NCBI RefSeq assembly: GCF_000332055.1
Contig: NZ_ALVZ01000233.1
Location: 1 to 64,000 of the forward strand
Length of the DNA stretch: 64,000 bases
Direction: 5' to 3'
Source: Xenococcus sp. PCC 7305
GTDB taxonomy: Bacteria; Cyanobacteriota; Cyanobacteriia; Cyanobacteriales; Xenococcaceae
Shown: positions 25,226 through 34,541 of the stretch, one piece after another
Numbering within the stretch: position 1 is the first letter of the stretch
How the letters are laid out: the number at the start of each line of letters is the position of its first letter
Program-made: the position numbers and the translations under genes
The notes under the pieces: model-generated
Database searches by the model: none
The model's input: the letters and a program-made list of their open reading frames with translations, nothing else
What the model was told of the DNA's origin: nothing

Positions 25226-25524
25226 GACAACTACCCACTACATTTTATATTTAAACTCCAGCAGTTCCTTCATAGCCAGATATCTCAGCCAATTCACTCA
25301 AAACCTTAGTTCCCTGATACAACATTATTTTGGCTTTCTCTATGAGTCAAATTATGTAAGTCTATGAGAATCTAGTGCTTGGGTAAATGCAGTGGAGGAA
25401 AACCATAGCGATCGCTGATGTCAATATTATTCTTCACTATATTCTCAACGACCATATTGAAGGTAATAATTAATAACGCTCTATGTCTCGCGATCTGACT
25501 CTTTATCTAACCGAGATGATTTGA
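25226..25524. pseudogene. duplication scar: VKOR 3' end joined to polyferredoxin 3' end, mntA leader and hepT 5' end
   Basis: Three pieces are joined. Bases 25226-25323 repeat 27689-27786 (the 3' end of the VKOR gene and its flank). Bases about 25325-25475 repeat 23017-23168 (the last codons of the polyferredoxin gene, its stop, and the leader of mntA), with a few differences. Bases about 25476-25520 repeat the start of hepT (23471-23516), so mntA is deleted. The hepT fragment encodes MSRDLTLYLTEMI before TGA. The piece order, end of VKOR then end of polyferredoxin, is what the junction of a tandem duplication of about 23.0-27.8 kb would give, followed by loss of genes from each copy. None of the fragments is functional. 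Confidence 0.8.
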
Positions 25525-25573
25525 TTAACACTATACCGTTTGATAAATAATCGACGATATAGAAAAGCTGCTA

Positions 25574-26587
25574 TTAATAATCATCCTTATTAATTATTTT
25601 GTATTTTGATTCTTCCCAGGTCACAAAATTTCGTTTCACCCAATCCATACCCACTTCATTATTCAATTTAATGTTCTGTGGTGCATTAGGATAGATTTTA
25701 GTCAGTATCCTAGCATCTTGCTCTACTATAACTTTACTAAATTCTAAAAATTGATTTTTGAATAGCTGAGCAAAAGAATTTTTTAATTGAGCAAATAGCA
25801 GAATATAAGTCCGAGTTTTAGTTAAAGACTCGGGAATAAAAAGGTGGCATTGGGCAATTTTCCCCAACGGGCCATCACCATAAAAAATAACTAAAGAGGG
25901 AAAATAGTTTTCTAAATGAGCCTTAATAACATCAGGCAGCAAAAACTGATTGGGTTGTTTTAGCTTTTGCCAGAAAGTTTTAGGGGCAGTGAGATTGTCG
26001 TAAAATGCCTCGGAATGATAACCATTATCGATAAATCTTTCAAATTTAACCTCAGTGATTTCAAATAAATCGCGATGTGTCCCATTTTGATGATTGTAAT
26101 CATGCATATTCAAAAGCATTGATCGCAAGTCAGTATCTACACTTGTATCTGCTGTATGACCAATAAATTGATAGTTTTGGCTAATTTTCTCTAAAATGCC
26201 GGGAATGGGTGTTTGCGGTGCACAGCCACCATAGGACCAAATGAAATCATCCTGAACAATGAGCTCCAAGGGTTGTAGCTGAGGTAGAGTTTTTCGGTCT
26301 GTGCCAGGTAAAATGGTACAGCCATCGTGATCGAATTCTAAAGCATGAAAAGGACAAACTATCTTACTAGATCCATCTGGGAGAGCTTCACACCATCCTT
26401 CTGATAGCATTGCTCCCATATGAGGGCAGACATTAGCTAAGGCATTAACTTGTCCTACTTGATCTTTCCAGAGCACATAATCCTTGCCATAAAGAGAAAT
26501 TTTTATGGGCTGATTTTTTTGTAACATCGATTTATGAGCCAATAGCCAAGGCGCACCTTCCAACATCGACATACTAAATTTCTCCAA
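25574..26587 (-). CDS. Rieske [2Fe-2S] non-heme iron oxygenase
   Basis: A 337-residue Rieske-type oxygenase. The cluster ligands are C54-x-H56 in NVCPHMGAML and C78-x2-H81 in IVCPFHALEF. The mononuclear iron site follows the family layout in MHDYNHQNGTHRDLF (two histidines, with an aspartate nearby). The C-terminal 150 residues form the substrate-binding domain. Single-component relatives in phototrophs act on chlorophyll breakdown products, carotenoids or sterols, but the substrate here is unknown. It is divergent from the TetR-type gene, and that regulator probably controls it. The window has no dedicated reductase nearby; housekeeping ferredoxin could serve. Confidence 0.85.
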   Translation of the reverse strand: MEKFSMSMLEGAPWLLAHKSMLQKNQPIKISLYGKDYVLWKDQVGQVNALANVCPHMGAMLSEGWCEALPDGSSKIVCPFHALEFDHDGCTILPGTDRKTLPQLQPLELIVQDDFIWSYGGCAPQTPIPGILEKISQNYQFIGHTADTSVDTDLRSMLLNMHDYNHQNGTHRDLFEITEVKFERFIDNGYHSEAFYDNLTAPKTFWQKLKQPNQFLLPDVIKAHLENYFPSLVIFYGDGPLGKIAQCHLFIPESLTKTRTYILLFAQLKNSFAQLFKNQFLEFSKVIVEQDARILTKIYPNAPQNIKLNNEVGMDWVKRNFVTWEESKYKIINKDDY

Positions 26588-26615
26588 TAATAAATTTTGG
26601 TTCGATAGGTGTCTG

Positions 26616-26641
26616 GCGACAATTAAAATAAAAGATGTCGC
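26616..26641. promoter_or_regulatory. inverted repeat between Rieske and TetR genes
   Basis: GCGACA (26616-26621) and TGTCGC (26636-26641) form a 6-bp dyad with a 14-bp spacer in the 147-base divergent promoter region. It could be an operator for the adjacent TetR-type regulator. The arms are short, so chance cannot be excluded. Confidence 0.3.
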
Positions 26642-26734
26642 AAGTTGCCAATCACAATCATATAACTACAACTTTTAGTCAGATAATTATTTCGATTGCT
26701 TTAAATATATGACGTATTATTCGCTTTTGTCAAG

Positions 26735-27616
26735 ATGAATCTTCAAAATAATCCGCTTCGTCGTCAACCCCAACAAAAACGTAGTCAAGAGCGTGTAGAG
26801 AAAATTCTAGACGCAGCAGCCATAGTCTTTGACGAAGTAGGTTTTGAAGCTGCGACTACTCATGCGATCGCTGCTAGAGCAGAGACAGCAGTCGGTTCAC
26901 TTTATCAATTTTTCCCTGATAAAGCGGCGATTTTCAATGCTTTGGAATTACGACATGTTGAGCGAGTTTATGTTATTTGGGAGCGGTTATTGCGTCCTGA
27001 AATAGCACAATTACCTTTTGCTGATTTTATTCATGTCCTGATTACTCAATTCCAAAACCTATTTGAACAACCCACCTCTAAGATTGTTTTCTCGCAGTTT
27101 TTTACTTCTCCTAAAATCTTTAAAAATATTGATGCTAGTTTTACTCAAGAAGCGATCCAATTCACAGCTAATTTATTTCAAAAACGCAACACAGCCTTGA
27201 CAGATAAACGAGTACAGCTTCTGGCAGAAATATCTGTTCATGGAATCAATACTCTAATTCTTTTGGCATTACGTAGCGATCACGATCATAGTCAAGCAAT
27301 ATTTATTGAGATGGAAAATCTACTCAGAGAATATTTAAAAAATGATCTAGGAGACAAACCAATAGATAATCGATTCGACATTCTAGATCAGCTAACTAAT
27401 TCTTATAAGCTAAACCATCGTCAAAGATTAATCTTAAGCTATGCAGCTAAAACTTCTGAAATATCGATCACAAACTGCGAAACGATGCTTCCAGACATCT
27501 CACGACGTACTTTACAAAGAGATTTAAAAGGCTTGATTACACATAAACTATTATTGCCCAAAGGCAATACCGACCAACGGCGCTATTGTTTGAACTCCCA
27601 ATTCAAAAATCAGTAA
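26735..27616 (+). CDS. TetR-family regulator with an extra C-terminal helix-turn-helix
   Basis: A 293-residue regulator, longer than the usual 190-220 of TetR proteins. Residues about 17-65 are the TetR DNA-binding domain (ERVEKILDAAAIVFDEVGFE, then TTHAIAARAETAVGSLYQFF). The ligand domain follows to about 200. The last 80 residues (LNHRQRLILSYAAKTSEISI, SRRTLQRDLKGLITHKLLLP) look like a second, winged helix-turn-helix of the DeoR/LexA type. It is divergent from the Rieske gene and probably represses it in response to the oxygenase's substrate. The start is the first ATG with no in-frame alternative nearby. The tandem HTH arrangement is unusual and should be checked. Confidence 0.82.
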   Translation: MNLQNNPLRRQPQQKRSQERVEKILDAAAIVFDEVGFEAATTHAIAARAETAVGSLYQFFPDKAAIFNALELRHVERVYVIWERLLRPEIAQLPFADFIHVLITQFQNLFEQPTSKIVFSQFFTSPKIFKNIDASFTQEAIQFTANLFQKRNTALTDKRVQLLAEISVHGINTLILLALRSDHDHSQAIFIEMENLLREYLKNDLGDKPIDNRFDILDQLTNSYKLNHRQRLILSYAAKTSEISITNCETMLPDISRRTLQRDLKGLITHKLLLPKGNTDQRRYCLNSQFKNQ

Positions 27617-27700
27617 CAACTTGCGACAACTAATGACAAGACAAATACTACCTTCGTTTAATAGTGATCGGCGTTACTGATATAGACAGACAACTACCTA

Positions 27701-28678
27701 CTACATTTTATATTTAAACTCAGCAGTTCCTTCATAGCCAGATATCTCAGCCAATTCACTCAAAACCTTAGTTCCCTGGTACAACTCATCATTAATTTCC
27801 CAGGTAGGGTAACTAGTGATTTGGGCTTCTTTGCAAGCTGCACTTTGGGCGCGAGGATTTTCCAAATCGGCACATTCTATATAATCAATTTCGCTAAAAG
27901 CTTCTTTGCCAAATAATTGTTTTTGTTCAAAGCAATGGGGACACCAAAAAGCGCCATATTTCTTGGCTCCGATCGCAGTAAGATATTCGGCCAATTCAAT
28001 TTCCGATTCTCCCGAAATCGTAGTAATCTCCCAGCCTTTTGGTGGTTCAGGAGAAGTTTGAGGCCGCGTGATTTTGATCAAACCATCGGCATCAGGTGTT
28101 TCTACTATGGGATTATTAACATTCGCATAGACGCCCAAAGCTCCAACTAGAGTAAGCATCGCCACAATTACACCAGTAAAGAAAATTTGACCAATATCTT
28201 CCCAATCTCGACCAATAAGAGTCAAAACAAACATACTTAGAGCAAACAAAGCAGAACCAATGCAATAGAAGCACAAAGTCTGGATTTTGAATGCCAAAAG
28301 ATACATCAAATAGCCACTAAATACCGCCATTGCCGTGCTACCGGCTAACAATAACAGCCAAGTCCAATTCTCTAAATTTTTTCTTAAACTCTTGTTCTGC
28401 TCTGGATTAATCAAAAGAGGAGCCAGGGCAAAAACCGCCATACTAAGATAGGCGAGACAACCGAACAAACTTAAAGGTTGGCCAAACACAGTGCCATAGG
28501 GGCCATTTAGTACATCCCCACAACTCCCTGCCGTGCCCTCAGCAGTACAAACCACTTCTCCGCCAAATAATTTTGTGAAAGTTAAATAAGCGGTGAGAAC
28601 TGCCCCCGCGATCGCGATCGCTCCGATTAAGGGCCTGGACAAGCGATATATCAAAGGTAGAGAACGTTTACGGCGCAT
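27701..28678 (-). CDS. VKOR-thioredoxin fusion (disulfide bond formation)
   Basis: A 325-residue fusion typical of cyanobacteria and plastids (LTO1 type). The N-terminal four- or five-helix VKOR domain has loop cysteines C44 and C53 and the active-site pair C136-FY-C139. The C-terminal thioredoxin-like domain (about 220-325) has C246-PH-C249 in the lumenal or periplasmic part. The protein moves electrons from the thioredoxin-like domain to quinone and so drives disulfide formation in exported proteins, including photosystem assembly factors. The last 30 codons are duplicated as a fragment at 25226-25323. Confidence 0.92.
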   Translation of the reverse strand: MRRKRSLPLIYRLSRPLIGAIAIAGAVLTAYLTFTKLFGGEVVCTAEGTAGSCGDVLNGPYGTVFGQPLSLFGCLAYLSMAVFALAPLLINPEQNKSLRKNLENWTWLLLLAGSTAMAVFSGYLMYLLAFKIQTLCFYCIGSALFALSMFVLTLIGRDWEDIGQIFFTGVIVAMLTLVGALGVYANVNNPIVETPDADGLIKITRPQTSPEPPKGWEITTISGESEIELAEYLTAIGAKKYGAFWCPHCFEQKQLFGKEAFSEIDYIECADLENPRAQSAACKEAQITSYPTWEINDELYQGTKVLSELAEISGYEGTAEFKYKM

Positions 28679-28725
28679 GATAAATTTAAAAAACTTTTGA
28701 CTTTTGACTTTTGACCGAGAAGGGT

Positions 28726-28742
28726 GCCGAGGTTTCCTCGGC
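28726..28742. repeat. perfect 7-bp hairpin in the VKOR upstream spacer
   Basis: GCCGAGG (28726-28732), loop TTT, CCTCGGC (28736-28742). It lies in a spacer with repeated CTTTTGACTTTTGAC words. The core matches the hairpin at 1149-1168, so the two may belong to one family of small dispersed repeats. Confidence 0.6.
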
Positions 28743-28823
28743 TTACCCTATCGAGGTGTTGACTCTTGACTTTTGCACAGCGATACTGGCTAATATGATT
28801 CTGATTTTAGCTTAGGCTCTTGT

Positions 28824-29672
28824 TTAATTGTGAACCTTAATTGAACTATCAGTTTTTTGAGACTTTTTTTCTTGTACTGTTGTCTGAGCCGCTTCGACAA
28901 ATTGAGAAACGCGAATTGGATCAATCGTTTCATTGATGTTCCCTTTACGCTTTAAGGAGCTCGCGACAATCACGCCATCGGCTGCCTGCATTAGTTGGGA
29001 AATATTTTCCCAATTGGCACCACTCCCAATAAATACTGGGCTGTCTCCTGCTGCTGCACTAGCAAGTTCTAAATCTTCTTTGTTTGGAGGGCTTCCTGTT
29101 GCCCAGCCCGATAAAATCACACCGTCGGCTAAACCTCTATAGATCGTATCTTGTACCGCAGTTGTCAAATTAGGAGTGCCCAAAGGACGAGCATGTTTGA
29201 CCAAGACATCAGCTAAGATTCCTACATCCGAACCTAATTCCCGACGGTAGCGTAGCAGTTCATGGGCTTGACCTTCAATTAACCCTTGATCTGTTGCCAT
29301 TGCCCCAGTAAAAACATTAACTCGAATAAATTCTGTTTGCACACAAGTTGCGATCGCGATCGCGCTATGGGCATCATTTCGTAGTACATTAATCCCAATA
29401 GGAACAGTAACCATGCCTTTGAGCCGATCCACAATTAGTGTCATGGCACTAACCACTGCCGGATCAACGTTATTTTTCGCAAAAGGAGCATCAAAAAAAT
29501 TCTCGACAATAATACCATCCACTCCTCCAGCTGCCAGAGCAGTAGCTTCCTGTTCTGCCCTAGAAATAACAGCTTTGAGATTCCCTCCCCACCGAGGAGA
29601 AGTCGGCAAAGGCAGCAGATGAACCACTCCAATCACCGGATTGTTTGTTTTAAAAGTTTGTTTTAAGTCCAC
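28824..29672 (-). CDS. btpA: BtpA family photosystem I biogenesis protein
   Basis: A 282-residue TIM-barrel-like protein of the BtpA family. It begins with NPVIGVVHLLPLPTSPRWGG and continues with AALAAGGVDGIIVENFFDAP, both diagnostic. In Synechocystis BtpA is a thylakoid-associated protein needed to stabilise the photosystem I reaction-centre proteins. Its chemical activity is unknown. The length fits the family; the last 20 residues are polar and variable. It is transcribed towards the VKOR gene and divergent from the DUF1824 gene. Confidence 0.92.
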   Translation of the reverse strand: MDLKQTFKTNNPVIGVVHLLPLPTSPRWGGNLKAVISRAEQEATALAAGGVDGIIVENFFDAPFAKNNVDPAVVSAMTLIVDRLKGMVTVPIGINVLRNDAHSAIAIATCVQTEFIRVNVFTGAMATDQGLIEGQAHELLRYRRELGSDVGILADVLVKHARPLGTPNLTTAVQDTIYRGLADGVILSGWATGSPPNKEDLELASAAAGDSPVFIGSGANWENISQLMQAADGVIVASSLKRKGNINETIDPIRVSQFVEAAQTTVQEKKSQKTDSSIKVHN

Positions 29673-29761
29673 TTAATATAATCCTTGCACCAACCAGCTT
29701 ATTATCTTATCTCGTTCAAGACCTTTTATTACCCTAAAGTCTCTCATAATATAAAAGAAAT

Positions 29762-30190
29762 ATGTCAGAATCTCCTAGTAATTCATTAACTATTGCCGAA
29801 GCAGTAAATTTTCTGAAAAGATATGGTTGCGATCGCGATCGACAAAATAACAGTTCGGCAGATTATCCTCTGTTGCGTCAGGCTTTACTTTTAATTATCA
29901 AAGAATCGGAATGGGAAAATTTGGGAGTTTGTGCTGATAATCCAAACCAGGGTTTGGCAGCAGTCAAAAGTTATCTAGCGGCGATCGGCTATCAAGATAA
30001 TTTTGTCGCAGAGATTCCCGAGGATTTGTTAGATGAACCTGTTTATATTAAATTTAATACCCAAAAAATGTCTTGTTATCTAGATTCTTATACAGGTGAT
30101 TATCGAGGGGTTTTAGTGGCAATTCAGGGCGAAGATGAACGAGTGTTGGGAACCTATGGTCATTTTCCGTTGGATTTATTTGAGGATTAA
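29762..30190 (+). CDS. DUF1824 family protein
   Basis: A 142-residue protein of DUF1824, a family confined to cyanobacteria and plastid-bearing lineages. The conserved parts are the DYPLLRQALLLIIKESEWEN segment, LGVCADN, and the C-terminal YTGDYRGVLVAIQ and YGHFPLDLF motifs. It is soluble, acidic and has no catalytic motif that I can recognise. It is convergent with the HCF173-like gene, with a 48-base spacer of GGGAATAGGG-like repeats. The function is unknown. Confidence 0.85.
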   Translation: MSESPSNSLTIAEAVNFLKRYGCDRDRQNNSSADYPLLRQALLLIIKESEWENLGVCADNPNQGLAAVKSYLAAIGYQDNFVAEIPEDLLDEPVYIKFNTQKMSCYLDSYTGDYRGVLVAIQGEDERVLGTYGHFPLDLFED

Positions 30191-30238
30191 TAGGGAATGG
30201 GGAATGGAGAATAGGGAATAGGGAACAGTTCGGAAAAA

Positions 30239-31744
30239 TCAAATATTTCCTTCATCTTCATCTTCATTTTTAGTTAACCCAGAAAACAACTTTTGCCAGT
30301 TGGTTTCTCCTGGTTGCGATTCTTCTTTGACTTCAAAAGTTTTATTGACGGCTTCGGGTAATTGAATGGCTTGAATCGCCAATTCAGCGATCGCGTCTCG
30401 GCCAACTTGTCCTTTAAGATTATCTCCTTGCTCAACGTATAACGGTTTATCCCCTGGGTTTTCCGTCAACGCACAAGGACGAATGATCGTATAGTTCAAA
30501 CCACTAGCTTGAACAACTTCTTCTCCGCGCAATTTCCAGGTCAGAATACCACCTAATTGCTCATTCATGCGCACAGCGGGAGGTTCTTCTTCCAAGTTGA
30601 GACCAGGTCGGCCAGGACGGGTCACGCCAGCTGAACTAATCAAGACAAATTGTGATTTTGGTTTGGTGTTATAGGCTTTGATATATTCTATTTCAAGACC
30701 AAAAGAGCCAGCTTCAAACTTGGGGTTTAAGGTCCCGTCATATTCAAATTTACTGAGCATAAGCTGCATTGAGTAGACTTTGCTCGCATCTAGTTGCTCA
30801 GCTTCGGCAACAGTTTTGGCCCGGAAAACAGGAATCAAACATCGGAAAGGAATGCGAATGGTGGTGGGGAAATTGTAGACTGTATCGAAGGAATAGCAAT
30901 AACCAATCCCATCCCATTTTCCTTCGCAACGAGTAATAAATTTATAACGTTTGCCATCTCCTTTTACTCTCAGTTCAATACCTTCAAAGTCGGACAGATC
31001 TAATGGTGGTTGAAAGTTGCGAGTACGTACCGAGGCAAATCCTCCGTTATTATCAGTAGAAACGATGCCGCCAAAAATTGCCCGATTATTCACTAAACGA
31101 ATATTACTTTGGCTGACTCCACCCATTACCACGTCATCTAGAGCTCCCCAGGTTTCTTTGATGTCAGTGGTGGGATTGCTAAAGTTGAATAGAACTTTAT
31201 CGGTAATTGGTTGAATATGTTGGGAGACTAGCTGAACTAGATTTTGCATGCCCCGATATTCTACTTGTTCCGGACTATCGGCAACTTCAGGAAGATAGAA
31301 TTTAATTCCCTGATAATATTTTTCTCTGGTGGGAGTGTCCCCTTCTACGGGTTGAACTTTGGTGCCGCTGCAACAGATAACTGCTGAGACCCCTGAGATC
31401 ATTTCTGGTTTGAGAGTTTCGGGGATTGTCAGATCTCCTTCCCAAAGCTTAACGCGATCGCCAAGAATTTCTTTCCCTCGTATCCCGTCTCGAACTAGGG
31501 CCATAACATCATAATTTTGTTCTACAAGGCGTTTGACAACTCTTTTGCCAACACCACCGGTGGCGCCTACTACCAATATTTTCATTTTTGCTTGTTGATT
31601 ATATGTTTGCGGTCGCGAATTGTGGCTTGCTGCTCGCGGAGAAAATAATTTTTGCCAACAATTAACTAGAGGAATTATTTCAAAATAGGTTACGGTTTGC
31701 CAAAATCTTCCCAAATCCCAACGGGAGCGTTGCTGATTGCTCAC
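30239..31744 (-). CDS. SDR/NmrA-type Rossmann protein with CIA30 domain (HCF173-like)
   Basis: A 501-residue protein. Residues 1-52 form a short N-terminal extension (WDLGRFWQTVTYFEIIP) that probably associates with the membrane and is typical of cyanobacterial members, so I keep the start at 31744. The Rossmann domain starts at residue 54 with the G-x2-G-x2-G motif in VVGATGGVGKRV. At about 190-370 a CIA30 (NDUFAF1-type) beta domain is inserted, with WGALDDVVMGGVSQS and IELRVKGDGKRY, after which the Rossmann part resumes. This architecture is that of plant HCF173, which promotes psbA mRNA translation. A matching role in photosystem II synthesis is likely but is inference. There is a ribosomal spacer of 146 bases to glgB. 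Confidence 0.85.
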   Translation of the reverse strand: MSNQQRSRWDLGRFWQTVTYFEIIPLVNCWQKLFSPRAASHNSRPQTYNQQAKMKILVVGATGGVGKRVVKRLVEQNYDVMALVRDGIRGKEILGDRVKLWEGDLTIPETLKPEMISGVSAVICCSGTKVQPVEGDTPTREKYYQGIKFYLPEVADSPEQVEYRGMQNLVQLVSQHIQPITDKVLFNFSNPTTDIKETWGALDDVVMGGVSQSNIRLVNNRAIFGGIVSTDNNGGFASVRTRNFQPPLDLSDFEGIELRVKGDGKRYKFITRCEGKWDGIGYCYSFDTVYNFPTTIRIPFRCLIPVFRAKTVAEAEQLDASKVYSMQLMLSKFEYDGTLNPKFEAGSFGLEIEYIKAYNTKPKSQFVLISSAGVTRPGRPGLNLEEEPPAVRMNEQLGGILTWKLRGEEVVQASGLNYTIIRPCALTENPGDKPLYVEQGDNLKGQVGRDAIAELAIQAIQLPEAVNKTFEVKEESQPGETNWQKLFSGLTKNEDEDEGNI

Positions 31745-31824
31745 TGTTCTTACTTTTTATTTCTTCAGTTAATAACCTTTTGCCTCCTCAAGTCACTTTA
31801 ACAATTGTTGAACTAATTGGAACT

Positions 31825-31854
31825 AAAAAAGCGATCGCGTTTAGATGCGATCGC
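31825..31854 (-). terminator. glgB terminator built from two HIP1 palindromes
   Basis: Read on the minus strand after the glgB stop: GCGATCGC (31854-31847), loop ATCTAAAC, GCGATCGC (31838-31831), then TTTTTT (31830-31825). Because HIP1 is its own reverse complement, the two copies pair as an 8-bp GC-rich stem followed by a T-run, the form of a Rho-independent terminator. It lies 37 bases downstream of glgB. Confidence 0.75.
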
Positions 31855-31890
31855 CAATCTCCAATTCCATAACTAATCGAAAAGTTGCAC

Positions 31891-34185
31891 TTAAGAACCT
31901 TGGATTGCTTTCTCAGTTTTTACCCGATCTAATTTAAAGACCATCACCGCCAAAGGAGGCAAACAGAGATCCAGAGAATAGGGAAGATTGTGGAAAGACC
32001 ATTCATCAGTCCATTTACCACCCATATTACCCATATTACTGCCGCCATATTTGCCAGCATCACTATTGAATAATTCATCATAGTATCCCGCTTCAGGAAC
32101 CCCAATGCGATAGTGACTATGGGGTTGGGGAGTGAAATTACAAACTATTACTAGAAATTCGTTAGGATTTTTTCCTCGACGCAGGAAAGAGACCACACTG
32201 TGATTGTTGTCACTACAGTCAATCCAATCAAATCCAGGCTCTTCAAAATCTCTGTCATAAAGTGCTGGTTGGGCTTTATACATCCCATTGAGATCACTAA
32301 AGAATTGCTTTAATTGCTTATGGGGGTCGTATTGCAATAAATTCCAATCGAGATCTGTCCAAACATTCCACTCATTCCACTGACCAAATTCCATACTCAT
32401 GAACATGGTTTTCTTACCTGGATGAGCAAACATATAGCTAAAGAGAGCGCGAATATTGGCAAATTTTTGCCATTCATCCCCAGGAACTTTACCAATGATA
32501 TTACTCTTACCGTGAACAATCTCATCATGGGAAAGAGCCAGCATATAGTTCTCACTATGGTGATACCACATACTAAAGGTGAGATTATTTTGATGGAATT
32601 GGCGGAACCAAGCATCCATGCTGAAATAATCTAAATTATCGTGCATCCAGCCCATATTCCATTTGAGGTTGAAACCCAAACCACCTGTATAAGTCGGCCA
32701 GGAAACCATCGGCCAAGCGGTGGACTCTTCGGCGATCGAAAGGGTTCCTGGGAAATAACTAAAGAGCAGACTATTGACATGACGCAAGAACTCTACAGCT
32801 TCTAAATTTTCGGCACCGCCATATTCATTAGCAATCCATTCACCATCTTCACGAGCATAGTTAAGATAGAGCATTGAAGCTACTGCATCAACCCGAATAC
32901 CATCAATATGGTACTTATCAAACCAGAATAAAGCATTAGCGATCAAAAAGTTTCTAACTTCGTTGCGACTATAGTTAAAAACTAAAGTTCCCCATTCTTT
33001 ATGTTCTCCTTGACGTGGATCAGCATGCTCATATAAATGAGTCCCATCAAAAAATGCTAAACCATGACCATCCTTGGGAAAATGCCCTGGCACCCAGTCG
33101 ACAATAACCCCAATGTCATTTTGGTGACATTTATCGATGAAATACATCAAATCTTCGGGATTACCATAACGGGAAGTCGGAGCATAATAGCCTGTAACCT
33201 GATAACCCCAAGAGCCATCAAAGGGATGTTCCGCAATGGGTAAGACTTCAATATGGGTATAACCTAATTCTTTAACATAGGGAATTAACTTATCTACTAA
33301 TTCGTAATAGGTCAAAAATCGGGCATCTTCATTCCATTCCGAAACGGCTACAGGTTCACCTGCCCCCGATAACAATTGGGGTGTGTCGGAGTAGGCAGCG
33401 TGCATCCAAGAACCAAGATGAATTTCGTAAACGGATACAGGTTGATTTAATGGTTCGCTGTTGCGACGCCGTTCCATCCAGTCGCTATCTTGCCATTGAT
33501 ACTTGTCAAGATCAGCTACAATCGAAGCCGTTTTGGGTCTTACTTCTTGGTGGAAGCCATAGGGATCAGATTTCTCGTAGATATGCCCTTCCCAGTTTTT
33601 AATCTCATACTTATAGGCTGTGCCAACAGTTAATTCGGGGATAAACAGCTCCCAGATGCCATTGCCACTTTTTCTCATCTGATGTTCCCGACCATCCCAA
33701 CTGTTAAAATCACCCAGAATGGAAACATTCCTGGCATTAGGTGCCCAAATAGCAAAATAGACTCCTGCAACTCCGTCCAAGGTTGTGAGATGTGCACCTA
33801 GTTTTTCGTAAATACGATGGTGATTCCCTTCGGCAAACAGATGAATATCGACATCACTAAGGTGAGGTGAATCGAAAGCATAGGGGTCATAAATGACTCT
33901 GTCGCGATCGCCTTGTTTAATGCGTAGTTGATAGTTGCCCAGTTGAGGTGTCTCGATTATACAGACAAAAAAATGAGAGTTATGCTCAACATGCATGGGA
34001 TACTCAGTTCTCTCTTCTGGACAAACTACCCAAGCGGAATCAGCTTTGGGAAGATAAGCACGAACTACCCAGCTTTTTATTTTACCGTTTTGTTCAAGGG
34101 GATGAGCGCCAAGAATCTCAAATGGATTTTGGTGGAGATTGTTGACTATTTGATTAACTTGTTCAGGAGCAAGGGTTGAGGACAT
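31891..34185 (-). CDS. glgB: 1,4-alpha-glucan branching enzyme GlgB
   Basis: A 764-residue GH13 branching enzyme. An N-terminal carbohydrate-binding (E-set) region (about 1-220) with FEILGAHP and [20 protein letters not shown] precedes the (beta/alpha)8 barrel. Catalytic motifs are intact: [12 protein letters not shown] (nucleophile aspartate near residue 417), SIAEEST (acid/base glutamate near 470) and [11 protein letters not shown] (transition-state aspartate near 537). The enzyme makes the alpha-1,6 branches of glycogen from linear glucan. No other glycogen gene lies in the window. The upstream 350 bases hold no gene, and a HIP1-based terminator follows. Confidence 0.97.
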   Translation of the reverse strand: MSSTLAPEQVNQIVNNLHQNPFEILGAHPLEQNGKIKSWVVRAYLPKADSAWVVCPEERTEYPMHVEHNSHFFVCIIETPQLGNYQLRIKQGDRDRVIYDPYAFDSPHLSDVDIHLFAEGNHHRIYEKLGAHLTTLDGVAGVYFAIWAPNARNVSILGDFNSWDGREHQMRKSGNGIWELFIPELTVGTAYKYEIKNWEGHIYEKSDPYGFHQEVRPKTASIVADLDKYQWQDSDWMERRRNSEPLNQPVSVYEIHLGSWMHAAYSDTPQLLSGAGEPVAVSEWNEDARFLTYYELVDKLIPYVKELGYTHIEVLPIAEHPFDGSWGYQVTGYYAPTSRYGNPEDLMYFIDKCHQNDIGVIVDWVPGHFPKDGHGLAFFDGTHLYEHADPRQGEHKEWGTLVFNYSRNEVRNFLIANALFWFDKYHIDGIRVDAVASMLYLNYAREDGEWIANEYGGAENLEAVEFLRHVNSLLFSYFPGTLSIAEESTAWPMVSWPTYTGGLGFNLKWNMGWMHDNLDYFSMDAWFRQFHQNNLTFSMWYHHSENYMLALSHDEIVHGKSNIIGKVPGDEWQKFANIRALFSYMFAHPGKKTMFMSMEFGQWNEWNVWTDLDWNLLQYDPHKQLKQFFSDLNGMYKAQPALYDRDFEEPGFDWIDCSDNNHSVVSFLRRGKNPNEFLVIVCNFTPQPHSHYRIGVPEAGYYDELFNSDAGKYGGSNMGNMGGKWTDEWSFHNLPYSLDLCLPPLAVMVFKLDRVKTEKAIQGS

Positions 34186-34541
34186 TCAATCACCAGTATT
34201 AAGAGGTTTATTAAGAGAAAATAATTATTTTCTTAAAATTAAGACACAATTTTATAAATACTGTAACCATTTTTGGGTTCGATATAAAATTTTTATGCTT
34301 TTTTCAACCCACAAGATGATATTTAAGCATAGGTGAGCATCTCTTAGGGATTAATAACTAGGAGACGTGAGTGGGAAAGCTAGGCTATCTATCAACAAAG
34401 AGCAAAAATTAGGTTGTAGGTGGCAGGCTTGAAGTTATAGCGCTACGCGCAAGTCAAGAGTCAAGAGTCAAGAGTCAAAAGTTCGCCAGCCATAGGCTTG
34501 AACGTTTACTAATGTCCTAACCAAATTGCGTAGTGCTATAA
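34186..34541. other. 356-base gene-free spacer upstream of glgB
   Basis: No gene is seen. It holds a short hairpin GCGC-TAC-GCGC (34440-34450) and three tandem copies of the 7-mer AAGAGTC from about 34456, words common in cyanobacterial spacers. The AT-rich part before 34260 probably contains the glgB promoter. Confidence 0.55.

Noticed and set aside
25226-25524. Insertion sequence or attachment site at the scar
   Set aside because: No transposase, inverted ends or target duplication; the pieces are all copies of nearby genes.
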